Of a DNA stretch of 64,000 nucleotides, positions 10,981-21,240 are shown in pieces (positions within the stretch are counted from its first letter, which is position 1; each line of letters begins with the position of its first letter). Source of the DNA: Molossus alvarezi. Lineage: Eukaryota; Chordata; Mammalia; Chiroptera; Molossidae. Position numbers and translations under genes: made by a program. The stretch is from the NCBI GenBank assembly GCA_037176705.1, contig CM073887.1, positions 27,779,501 to 27,843,500 on the forward strand. Direction: 5' to 3'. The notes under the pieces were generated by a model. The model did no database searches. It had not been told where the DNA came from and worked only from the letters and a program-made list of their open reading frames with translations.

Positions 10981-11810
10981 ATTCTTCCTCTTTTATCCTT
11001 TTATATTTAAGTATCGGAGGCACTGATGTACTTGTTAATTCAAATAGTATCACTGTTAATTTTAGTTCAAGGAGTGGAAATGATTCACGAGACTGGGAAA
11101 TATCTAGAGAGGAGATACGGGGGCTTTAGAATACCATTTTTGAAATTCCAGGTTATATTGAGACACCCATGAATAGCTCAGAAGGCTAGGCATAGGTTTT
11201 AGGATTATAGCTATCTCAGAATCTCATTATGATCATCAGTACACTTCCATAACTTTATACTGGTTGACTCCAGTCAGCCAAGTGTAAATTCATTGTCTGA
11301 AATATTACTTCATACAGAGGATTGCAAAGGAGAGCTTAGAGTGGTCATTAAAGCAGACTCTTAGCAATAATAAAAATGATAATAATGATTATGATATTTT
11401 ATGGCAGGGGAAGGGAGAAAGAAGGAGAAGAGCCATTTAGGATGGAATTGAATGCCTAGTGTTTTAGAAATGTTCTGGGTCTGGAAAGCAGGTTGAGCTT
11501 TCTTAAGTTTTGACTTTTATTTGTTATTTATAGTTTCTAGGGCTATAGATGGAAGTTATATTTGTTTGCAATTTCTTCCATTGAACACAATTGCTAATAG
11601 AATTTTGTTAAATAATTTGTGAATTCTGTTGAAAATTAAAGGATTTTATTTTGAATAACTACAATTTGAGGTTTATTTTTTAAATGATTTAATTTATAGC
11701 AAAGAAGCCATTATCATGTTTATCTTTGTTTCAGAAAACAGAATGCTATGAAAAGCAAGATCATGTCTTTGCATTAGTGCCACTTATTTCAGTTCTTTTC
11801 CTCTATTAAT
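10981..11810. other. Unassigned DNA
   Basis: No open frame above 60 codons and no repeat named with confidence. Confidence 0.4.
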
Positions 11811-11820
11811 AGTTGAATCT

Positions 11821-12035
11821 GGCCCAGCTGGTGTGGCTCAGTGGTTGAACGTCGACCCATGTGCCAAGAGGTCACTGGTTTCATTCCTGGTCCCGGCACA
11901 TGCCCAGGTTGTGGGCCAGATCCCCAGTGGGGGGCATGCAGAAGGCGGCCAGTCGATGTTCTCTCTCATTGATGTTTCTAATCTCTCTCTCTCTCTCTCT
12001 CTCTAAATCAATGAAGAAAAACAATTGGAAAAAAA
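11821..12035 (+). mobile_element. VES: VES SINE, 'AAATCAATGAA' tail class
   Basis: Head 'GCTGGTGTGGCTCAGTGGTT' with A box, B-box-like 'GGTTTCATTCC', 'GGTTGTGGGCCAGATCCCCA', a (CT)n stretch and tail 'TAAATCAATGAAG'. Flanked by AGTTGAATCT (11811-11820) and AGTTGAATTT (12036-12045), a 10-bp target duplication with one mismatch. Confidence 0.92.
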
Positions 12036-12045
12036 AGTTGAATTT

Positions 12046-12772
12046 GACGTTGTATAAATTCATAGCCCAGTAGTCAAACAGTTCAACTGCTGACTGACCT
12101 TAGAACATCATGGAAGGTAGATTGGGACAATGTTGTGGTCTAGGTTATTTTCATCAGTTGCATCAAACAGGAAAACTCTCCTCTGTATGTTTAGGGTCTG
12201 TGCAGCCTGGGCTGGAATGCTTCCACTGCGCTTGTCAGATTGAATTCAGGAGCCAAAAACCCAACTTCCTTCACTGCCAACAAACTGTGGCTTATATACC
12301 TTTGATTACTTGATTCATTTTCCTGGAGTTAATGCCCCATTTCAATAATAAAGGCAATTTCTAAAATTTCTTCTTAATATTGAAGACCTGCAGCTTTCTG
12401 AGGTAATGATTTCTTTCCATTATAATATTTCTAACATTCCCATTTAGCATGTCAAAGTTGTCAGGATTTTTAGTGCATGTTTTATTTTTCTCCGTTCAAA
12501 CATACATTTAGTACTGTAAATTACAGAACAATTAAGGTGTATTAGGCTCACTTAATGGAGGGACCAGAGCTCTAAAGGGATGAATATAAGACTGCTTCCT
12601 TGCACAAACTTGGAATATAGTGGACACTCAATAGATATTTGTTGGATGAATGCATGCTTAATACATATTTTTAAATGATAGTTTTGAGCAGGCATTTGAT
12701 TAGTATGGGTATGTAAGGAGAAATGTATTGTGGGATAGTATGAGTGCATACTTTAAGTTGTATTTTGTTGAA
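12046..12772. other. Unassigned DNA
   Basis: Contains a 67-codon plus-strand frame (12110-12313) without recognisable domain. Part of 12590-12660, with 'GTGGACACTCAATAGATATTTG', resembles an old L2 or MIR 3' end. Confidence 0.35.
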
Positions 12773-12785
12773 AATGTCAAGACTT

Positions 12786-13000
12786 AAAAAAAATATATGT
12801 TTTTATTGATTTCAGAGAGAGGAAGGGAGAGGGAAAGAGAGATAGAAACATTGATGAGAAACATTGATCGGCTGTCTCCTGCACGCCCCCCGCTGGGAAT
12901 GGAGCCCACAACCTGGGTACATGCCCTTGACCTGGAATTGAACCAGCAACCTCTTGGTGCATGGGACAATGCTCAACCACTAAGCCACACCAGCTGGGCT
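12786..13000 (-). mobile_element. VES: VES SINE, full length
   Basis: Minus-strand copy. The right edge 'AGCCACACCAGCTGGGC' is the reverse complement of the head; 'GGAATTGAACCAGCAACCTC' holds the B box. A GA-rich stretch is followed at the left by the tail. The flanks AAATGTCAAGACTT and AAAGTGCCAAGACTT are a slightly diverged target-site duplication. Confidence 0.92.
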
Positions 13001-13015
13001 AAAGTGCCAAGACTT

Positions 13016-14200
13016 TTAAAGAAAATACACTTGAAGCACATTTTTTTCTATACCTTATTTTATTTAGACTTTTTTGGTCCTTAAAAAAAAATCATTTTAT
13101 TCTATAGAGTACATCAAAAGGGAAGTGAATTATTTTCTATCTATTACTTAACTCCCTCTAACTATAGCAGAGTACTTCACTTTGCTTCAATCTTTGTGTT
13201 GGGTTAACTTGGAGAATAATAAAGTATAACCTCTTGCTAGAGATATTCTCAGAAGAGCAAGTCTTTCTAGTAACCAGGGTGCCATTTGTTCACAGAAGCA
13301 ATGATGTATTGCTCATAAACTTAGAGAGTTAATATCATTGTACGCATCCTAAAAGAAAAGCCCATTTTAAGCTCTGTTGAGAGTTGAGTGGAACTTGGTA
13401 GAAAACAAACCTGAAAGGCCTTTAGATAGAATGACTCAGTGTTTTAGGGACAGCTGTAAATCCACGCAAAGGTATTGCACCACATGTTATTATGTGAAGC
13501 AAAATATGAAACTTGTTTAAAATATACAAAAGGGAATTGTCTGTGTTCCGGGCTATAAATCAGGTGGTACTATGCTACTTCCAATGAGTATTGACTATGC
13601 AGATTTTGAAGAGAGTATGTGTTATGGAAAGACTTCAGGGGTCATAAGGTTTTGTTTATGTTTTAACTTGCACTGAGAAAGAGAAGTGCTACTTCAGGCT
13701 AATGAATTTGTTCAATAAATATAGGCATTTGTTTTGCAATATAAAACAACTCTGGAGGGGTCTTTATTTTTAATCTATTTTTATTTAACATTTTATGGTA
13801 GTTTTATGTACTTGTTGTATATTTGGATTTGCTATAAAAATACTACCTGGTATTGGGCTGTTCATAAAAAAAAAATGCATTTATGCTGAAACATCCAAGT
13901 ACTTTCATTTATAAGAATAAAAATTGTTAATATGTTTGGAGTCTTTTAAAACTCTTAATAAGGTCTCATGTTTTTACCCCTATCATTTAGCACTGTATTA
14001 AGGTATTTTACTAGGTTAGATAGGTAGGGATTAAGGCCTGAATGTGAAGTTGATATCAGAATTCAAAATCATAAGGTCTCAAATTGAGGAGATTATGGTA
14101 TCTATTTAAAAGACAGCATGCATTAGGCAAATTGAATTACTTAGTTTCTACATTTTTTGGCTTCCACCAACATCACCACCTTTGAATACCTTTTAAATTT
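13016..14200. other. Unassigned AT-rich DNA, about 1.2 kb
   Basis: No open frame over 60 codons and no repeat that I can name. Confidence 0.4.
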
Positions 14201-14204
14201 TGGA

Positions 14205-14800
14205 ATAATTTTAAATTTAGATTTACAGGGAAGTTGCAAAGATAATATAGATAATTCCTATATACCTCTCATTTCCCCCCCCGCCCCCCCCGCCCCCCAG
14301 TTTTTAACATCTCACATAACCATGGTACGTCTAGTAAAACTTAAAAAACCATTACTTCTTACTGGATTACTCTTTATTAACGCTACAATTATGCTTCACT
14401 AGTTTTTTCACTATTGTCCCTGCCCTGTTCTGAGGTCCCATCCAGGATACTGTGTGGTGTTCAGGCATCATGCTCCATAGTGTCCTCTGGGTTATGACAG
14501 TTTTTCAATCTTTCCTTGGTTTTCATAGGATTAACAGTTTTGAGAAGAACTAATGAGCTGTTTTGTAGAATGCTTCTTAATCTGCTTGTCTGATCTTTTT
14601 CTTATGGAAGACTATCCCGAATACTACAGAGGTGATGTACCCTTCTCATCACATCAGATCAGAGGTACTGCTTTCGATATGGCTATCACTTTCATATCAG
14701 TCTTGGTCACCTGGAAAGGGAGTGTGCTCCAGGTTTCTCCCCTGTACAGTTACTTTTTTGTGCCCCTCCCGAACTCTGTTCTTTGGAAGTAAGTTCTTAA
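14205..14800 (-). mobile_element. L1: Ancient L1 3' end (L1M/L1ME type)
   Basis: Phrases such as 'AAATTTAGATTTACAGGGAA', 'TTGCAAAGATAATATAGA', 'GATTACTCTTTATTAACGC' and 'AGGTCCCATCCAGGATACTG' are characteristic of the 3' region of old mammalian L1 read on the minus strand. Diverged and non-coding. A C-rich tract (14275-14298) lies near the 3' end. Confidence 0.7.
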
Positions 14801-14924
14801 GTCCAGCTGACACTGACGCCCCCTTCCCATTTTTCATGACCCAAGGAATATATGGAGGAAATTTTCTTTTTGCACTGAAGATAACTTTAATAATATCATT
14901 TCTTATATGCTTTTTTTTGGTATT

Positions 14925-15075
14925 TAGTTCACTGTGCTAAACACGGTATTCCAATCATTTCTCTTAGTACTGTAAACCTATACAGTAAAATAGAGGTTAT
15001 TTCATTTCACAGATGTGGAAACTGGAGTCAGAGGTAAACAATTTGGCCAGATTACACAGAGCAAGGGCAGACACC
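14925..15075 (-). mobile_element. MIR: MIR SINE remnant
   Basis: 'ATTTCATTTCACAGATGTGG', 'AAACTGGAGTCAGAGGTAAA' and 'GGCCAGATTACACAGAGCAA' reproduce the antisense MIR core order. A 68-codon frame on the plus strand runs through it by chance. Confidence 0.75.
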
Positions 15076-15454
15076 CGCCTGGTGGCGCTACAGCATGCGC
15101 TGTCACCACTAGGCTTTGCTGTGTTCTCGACAGACAGACAGACATCCTCCACCTTTCTAAATGTGGCAGGATAAACTTTCACCTACTCTTTGTTCTGGCT
15201 TCCTGGATCTACCTACACTAAAAGATGCATATTTGCGGCAAGTATTTCTGTATTAAAAATATGTAACTTGAAAATTCACATTTTCTTGATACTGTAGTTC
15301 CAGAACAAGGGCTGTGTGGTCATTACGTAAATGCGGGATCTGAGTATGACAAACTGACTGGATGCAAGTACAAGAATATTAAAGTAAAGACACTGAAGCC
15401 CTGTCAGCAATTAATTTTTTTTTGACCATCCATGGAATATTTGTGCTGCGGGTT
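15076..15454. other. Unassigned DNA
   Basis: Holds a short CAGACAGACAGACA run near 15132. No gene recognised. Confidence 0.4.
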
Positions 15455-15685
15455 AAGAAAAATCAACAGCAATGACAGATAGAGAATATTCACAGAGATA
15501 TAGATGACAGCATAGGGAATATAGTCAATAACATAAACTGTGATAAATATGTATGTGTCCAGGGGGTACTTGGGAGGACCACTCTGTAAAGTACATGGTT
15601 TTCTAATCACTTCGCTGTATCTATGAAACTGATACAGAATAATATTGAATGCAAACTGTAATTAAAAAATAAAAATATTTTATTT
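15455..15685 (+). mobile_element. L1: L1 3' UTR end, plus strand
   Basis: 'GGGAATATAGTCAATAACAT', 'AATCACTTCGCTGTATCTAT', 'GAAACTGATACAGAATAATA' and the ending 'ACTGTAATTAAAAAATAAAA' follow the well-known mammalian L1 (L1MA/MB-like) 3' end. Truncated at the 5' side. Confidence 0.7.
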
Positions 15686-15814
15686 TAAGAAAGAAGAAGA
15701 AATATGACCCATCTTCACCAAGCCAATGATTCCTAGCCTGTTGTGGGAACATAACTCACTGTTTGATTCAGTGACACTGGTCTTGAGTCATAAAAAACAA
15801 ACAAATTCAAACCA

Positions 15815-16040
15815 AACTGTCCAGTTTGGTTCAGTGGTTAGAGCATCAGTCCTTGGGCTGAAGGGTCACAGGTTTGGTCCTGGTCAAGGGCATGATCCCT
15901 GGCCCTGGTCAGGGTTGTGCGGGAGGCAACCAATTGATGTGTCTCTCTCACATCAATATTTCTCTCTCTCTCTCTCCCTCCCTCCCTCCCTTCCACTCTT
16001 CAGAAATCAATGGAAAAATATCCTCAGGTGAGGATTATAA
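15815..16040 (+). mobile_element. VES: VES SINE, 'CCTCAGGTGAGG' tail class
   Basis: Head 'TGTCCAGTTTGGTTCAGTGG', 'TTAGAGCATCAGTCC', B-box-like 'GGTTTGGTCC', 'CCCTGGCCCTGGTCAGGGTT', CT-rich stretch, tail 'AAAAATATCCTCAGGTGAGG'. A-rich flanks with repeated AAACAAAC make the exact target duplication unclear. Confidence 0.9.
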
Positions 16041-16573
16041 AACACAAACAGAAAAAGCAAACTAGTGTTGGTACTTCTTCAAAATCTAGAAGACAATATT
16101 AATAATATTTGTTGAATGAATGGATGAATGAATGAATTATAGTAAGTATAAATATTATTAAAATACCTGAGAGAAAGTAGTATGTCTAAAGCAAATCTCA
16201 ATCTCCAAGGGAGTGTAGAATTAAGTTCAAATAAATGATAATTGTATTTTATTGCATTTAAAATGGTAATTCAGACATCATACTCTCTCCAAATCAAAAT
16301 TTTGTTATTAAGGCAGTGATTCTGTGAACCAGCATTTTAAAGAAAGTTTATTGCATTTAATTTCCTAGGACTAGAAATGACATGCAATGAAGGATTATAA
16401 TTATATGTAAGTTGAAAATCTGTTTGATTAATCTTTTCCAAAACAGACTTCCTCTTCTGTTAATCCAACTTTATCTGATTAAGAACTTTGTTTTATAATA
16501 CTGAATTATAAAATTAGAATAGAAAAACTATAACCAATTTTTCACAAATTCTCAAGAAATTAAAAATTGTAAT
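16041..16573. other. Unassigned AT-rich DNA
   Basis: Contains a short imperfect TGAATGAATG run near 16112-16135. No gene or nameable repeat. Confidence 0.4.
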
Positions 16574-16770
16574 CTGCCATGGCTGGGTGGCACATTTGGT
16601 TGGAGGTGGCAGGTTTGATTCCTGGTTGGGGCACATACTCAGTTTGTAGGTTTGATCCCTGGTCAGGGCATGTACGTGAGGCAACCAGTTGATGTTTCTC
16701 TCTCACATCAATGTTTCTCTCCTCTCTCTCTCAGCCCTTTCCTCTCTCTAAAATCAATGGAAAAAAAAAA
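16574..16770 (+). mobile_element. VES: VES SINE with rearranged head
   Basis: The 5' part is shortened and carries two B-box-like segments ('GGTTTGATTCCTGG' near 16612 and 'GGTTTGATCCCTGG' near 16649). A typical 'GGGCATGTACGTGAGGCAACCA', a CT-rich stretch and tail 'AAAATCAATGGAAAAA' follow. The doubled box suggests an internal duplication or a dimeric derivative. Confidence 0.8.
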
Positions 16771-17619
16771 GATGACATGCTTTCCATCAACAGAATTTAA
16801 TTCTCTCAATTCTTAACCATATTCTATGGGTTACTGAGTATTTATTTTTTAATTTCTGTTTAGAATTTATAATAAATAAACAATTATAATACTACAGATA
16901 ATCATATTTTTAAGAATGCATAAATCCAGAAAGATTAACACATGCAAAGATTTTAAATAAAGTACTAGTGGCATATTTGTAACTAAGGTTATTTGGATCT
17001 GTCTTCCTTATCCTTGTTTGAAAAATGCATCGATGTCTAGACGTTAAATAGAAATAGATTTGAAGTATAATTTTTCATGATTTCTTTTCTTCATGGGCTA
17101 TATATGACATTTTGAGATATTTAGCATAGAATCAAGTCTTAGCTTTCATAAAAATGAAGAATGAATACTTTTCAAATTATTTTTATTATTTGAGAGCATT
17201 TCCCTTTTTGAATTATATGATTAAATATTCATTTATGCATTTATCTTTAAACCACATAATTGAAATTCTCACTTAATATATTATTAGCAAAAATTGGGCA
17301 ACTAAATAAAAAATATGTATATTTTTTGAGGGGGAGTGAAATGTGGGAGATTTTTTGGATTCTTAACTTCTTCTAAAGCAGTCTTGGTTTTAATTTAATG
17401 ACATCATAAGAATTTAAAATAGAGAGGATTCATTTTTAAACTTTAGGAATGAGTATGAATATAAGAGCATGGCTTTTGTAAAGGCACAAGTTAGTAAACT
17501 TTAAAAGTGTATCTAACATTCTTTTAATGTGATATCTTTTTGCTTCAATTGATGCAACTTCAAATAATGTAGGAAATAATGGGTAGGTCTCTCTGATTTT
17601 TTGTGTAATTATAGAGACA
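16771..17619. other. Unassigned AT-rich DNA
   Basis: A 91-codon minus-strand frame (17436-17711) shows no recognisable domain. No repeat family named. Confidence 0.4.
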
Positions 17620-18110
17620 TCATTATTCATCCATTCATCAAACTTGTACTGAGTGACTGGTAAGCCCCAAGGACAAGTCAGGGCGCCAAGATTGCAAGAT
17701 GAATAAAACACAGCCTCTGACTTGAAAAGGTATATGTGTTAATGTGGAAAATAAATGTGCAAATACATAGTTCTAGTCCAATGTGTGACATATCTGAGGT
17801 GCTTCAGAACACAAGGAAGGAATGGGTGTGTGTGTGTGTGTGTGTGTGTGTTGAAGGATTTATGAAAAATTTCAGAGAGAGGGGTGAAATAAGAGAAGAC
17901 ATGAAGAAATTCCATGAAGGTGTAGAATTATTAAGAAACAGAAGGTCATTTGTTATGGCTGAAGTAATAGATCCCAGTGGTAGAAGGTGAGACTAGAAAG
18001 CTAGGCTGGCATAAAGAGTATTTTAGTCTTTATATTTATAGTGATGGTAAACCACTGAAGTGTGTAATGTATGGCGTGATATGATTAGATTTTTGAAAGG
18101 CCATCAATTT
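17620..18110 (-). mobile_element. L2: L2 LINE fragment with (TG)n insertion
   Basis: 'CATCAAACTTGTACTGAGTG', 'GCAAGATGAATAAAACACAG' and later 'GTGATGGTAAACCACTGAAG', 'GGCGTGATATGATTAGATTT' follow the antisense L2 3' end order. A TG microsatellite (17826-17850) interrupts it. Old and diverged. Confidence 0.5.
17826..17850 (+). repeat. (TG)n microsatellite
   Basis: About 12 TG dinucleotides inside the L2 remnant at 17620-18110. Confidence 0.9.
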
Positions 18111-18898
18111 AATTAGGGTAAATTGAAATTTAGAAAATTTGTTTAAAAACGAAAACAAAACAGAGTGTAGCAAATACAAACAAACCCCCAGCACGTATTT
18201 TAACTGGAACATTCCAAATTTCAAGTATTTAGGATGTAAGTACTTTTTTCCTAATCAATTCCAGCAAGTGTAATGAAACAATTTGGATAGTCAAGGTGTA
18301 AAAGAATTTGTGCTACTGGGATTTGTTTATAAGTTTTCTTCATTGAGAAGTAAACTGGTATATATGTCAAGTACAGTTACAAATGTTACATGATTTCTGA
18401 GAAATTAGAGGTGGGAAATCCTCATGTGTACTTTGAGCCTTTTCCAGAGATTTCAAAAGGACTCTGTTTATGACTAGAGCAGCTCTCTAGAACTGTGGTG
18501 AATTTTGAAAATTTGTCTGGTATTTACATAACTATAACCAGAGGGAGAGAATCATTATAATTGTTGGATGGCAGGAAATCTCTTTATTTATTTATTATAT
18601 TATCCTCTTCTCTAACATTTCATCTTGCTTAATGACTTTCCCTTTCCATGTTCTTGCACAAGGAGTTTTCATTAATTCTGCTTTGACACCTAAAAATTCT
18701 CATTCTGCTTATTTCCTTCTTTAATTTCTTGTTCACACGTATACTCCTTACCTACTACTGAACAACACAGTCTAATCTCCATCGTTAGGAGAACTCGCCT
18801 TTGGAATCCACAGGGCTGTCACTAAAAGCCCTATTTTCTTTTCCTTTTTATTTTTTTCTTGGAATTAATTCCTGTGAATTTCTTTTCCACCACCTACT
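18111..18898. other. Unassigned AT-rich DNA
   Basis: No gene recognised. Pyrimidine-rich text at 18600-18790 could be an old L2 piece but is too diverged to call. Confidence 0.35.
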
Positions 18899-18914
18899 AA
18901 AAACACCCATTTTT

Positions 18915-19091
18915 GCCCTGGCCTGTGTGGCTATGTTGGTTGGAGCATTGTCCCTTGTATCAGAAGGTTGTGGGTTTGATTCTCAGTTGGGACAAGAATG
19001 GGAGACAATGGATCGATGTATCTCTCTAATTCCCTCTCTTTTTCCTTTCTCTCTCTCCCTTCCTCCCTCTCTAAAAGAAATAAATAAAAAT
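18915..19091 (+). mobile_element. VES: VES SINE with perfect 16-bp target duplication
   Basis: Head 'GCCCTGGCCTGTGTGGCTAT', B-box-like 'GGTTTGATTCTCAG', CT-rich stretch and A-rich tail. The 16-bp repeat AAAAACACCCATTTTT is exact at 18899-18914 and 19092-19107, fixing both ends. The middle is about 40 bp shorter than in other copies. Confidence 0.95.
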
Positions 19092-19107
19092 AAAAACACC
19101 CATTTTT

Positions 19108-20674
19108 AAAATTACAAATCTGAATTTTAATCTATTTTAAAGTTTACTATGTAATTCAGGCTCTTGCGGTAAGATTTTTTTACATCTGCCTTAATCCTTT
19201 GTACAGTAACATGACTGCTTCTATGGTCCATGAAAACTCGGACCTCAACATTGAGTCCTTTACCTTGAGAACTTGTCCAGAATTTTCAACCATATGAATC
19301 ATGGATTTAATCTTTGCTTGTGACGTTTCTGTTTCCTTCCTATACCCACATGCCATTTCTTTTTCTTTTTTTGATACTAATAAGCTTTACATGGCAGCCT
19401 TAGTTAGTTATCTTTATGTTTCTGGGCCAGTTGATATTAGCAGTCGTAGAATTCAGTTCCGTGTCCTCTGATGTGCAGCTTCTCTGAGAAATACATCACA
19501 GCAATCTAATAGTTTTGTAAACAAATGTCTAAGAACTTTTATTTCCACATGCAAAGCTTCATGTGATACAGTCAACGATGAATGGTTCTCAAGTGACCTT
19601 CTGGACTCTCTTATGAAGACAATGTGACTGGTTGAATTTTCAGGTCGTGACAGCACCACTCCACCACAACAATGAAAAAAGACACTGAGAAGATCTCCAA
19701 GGCTGAATAAAGGGTGACTTCTCATTTAAATCCTAGCAAAGTTGTACACAAGGTAATCAGGAAGACTGATACAGTTGAAATGACTTTTAAAGATTTGACT
19801 TATTGATTCTAAGGAATGCCTTGGAATATACTCTGTTAAATAAGATGTCCAGTGACATCTGCACTGCTTTGAAACAGAGAACCCCATTGTAACATGACAA
19901 CTTGGTCATTCTTAAACTGTATTGTCATTCAGCTTAACCTACAGGCTTCCCTTTAGACTGACAGGCAGAGAGCCTTATAGTAAAAATTATGGCAGGTGAT
20001 TCTTGACTATTTGCCCTTAAAATTAGATCATTTTCTGTGAGGATGGGTTGTTTTTCCTTTGTTTCCACTCCTGTGAAATGCCTGCCATACACCTGACTAT
20101 TGATGAGAAGGGGCTTTGCAGAACCCTCGACCTGAAGGATAAATAATCTTTAATGTAGCCTTCACCAGTTTTTTTTATATATATAACACACATATAACAT
20201 AATATAATATATGCAAACAAAAATAATAATAGATGAAATGAGCTAGTGTGTATTTCCATGCTCCTTAAGGAAGGATTATCATTCATGGTATCAAGGAAAT
20301 GCATCAATTTTCTGTGTGCCCCTAAAACTTAATATATTCTCTAAAGAGATATATTATTTTGGGAAAATAATTGGAATGAATAATCCAGGAATTGTAAATT
20401 AGTTAGCATTCAACATTACCAACATATGTAAATAGGTATATAGGTAGTAGCTAGTTTCAAGGATGCTGAGGGATTGAGAAAAGGGAAAAAAATGATACAG
20501 TTCACTAATTGTTGGATTGAATTTTTAATATAGTAATAGTCATACAGAGGGGGAAATATTTTACTTTTATTTAAATGTAGTATTTTATACTAATCTCCTG
20601 TGTAGGATTGCCAGATATAATACAGGAGGTCCAATTAAATTCAAATTTCAGATTCATAACAAATAAGATTTTCT
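19108..20674. other. Unassigned DNA, about 1.5 kb
   Basis: Short minus-strand frames at 19453-19725 and 20023-20307 have no recognised domain. 19440-19740 is more GC-balanced than its surroundings and may be an old LTR or a conserved non-coding element; I cannot decide. Confidence 0.35.
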
Positions 20675-20886
20675 TTTAAAAAAATATTTTTATTGAGAGA
20701 GGAAGGGAGAGGGAGAGAGAGAGAGCAACATCAATGTGAGAGCCAAATATTGATTGGCTGCCTCCTGCATGACCCCTGTTGGGGACCGATCCTGCAACCC
20801 AGGCATGTGTCCTGACCATGAATTAAACCAGTGACCTTTCTGTGCATGGGACAACATTCAGCCACCTGAGCCACACTAGTCAAGGC
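20675..20886 (-). mobile_element. VES: VES SINE, diverged
   Basis: 'TTTTTATTGAGAGAGGAAGG' tail side at the left, 'GATTGGCTGCCTCCTGCATG' in the middle, 'AGCCACACTAGTCAAGGC' head side at the right. More base changes than the near-consensus copies. Confidence 0.88.
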
Positions 20887-21104
20887 AACAAATGTTTCTC
20901 ATGTCTGTATGCAGTATTTGAAATATACTTAAAAATGTTAATAAAAAATTAAAATGTACCTGGTGTCCCATATGTTTCTTAGCTAAAGTTGGCAACCCAA
21001 CCAGTGTACATATTTATCCACCAGTTGAGAATTACCTCTGATTTTTTGCACAAAGTTGCTTTCCTGAGAGGTGTGTTTCCAAACACACCTATAATAAGAA
21101 GCAC
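20887..21104. other. Unassigned DNA
   Basis: Short stretch between a SINE and a MER5-like fragment. The 121-codon minus-strand frame 20983-21348 crosses this and the fragment and is judged to be chance. Confidence 0.4.
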
Positions 21105-21240
21105 TGTGGGATGTGTTAACTGTTTCCAGCATGCTGCTCTGGAGATTCTGATTCAGTGTGTTAGGGTGATGCCTGGGAATCTCTCTTTCTCTCAAGTGCC
21201 TAAACCACTTCTCATGTTCAGGCCTGTCTTCACCCCGACT
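21105..21240. mobile_element. MER5-like hAT MITE fragment
   Basis: 'GGAGATTCTGATTCAGTGTG' followed by 'GGTGATGCCTGGGAATCTCT' is the typical inner sequence of MER5-type non-autonomous hAT-Charlie elements. The terminal repeats are not complete. Confidence 0.55.
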
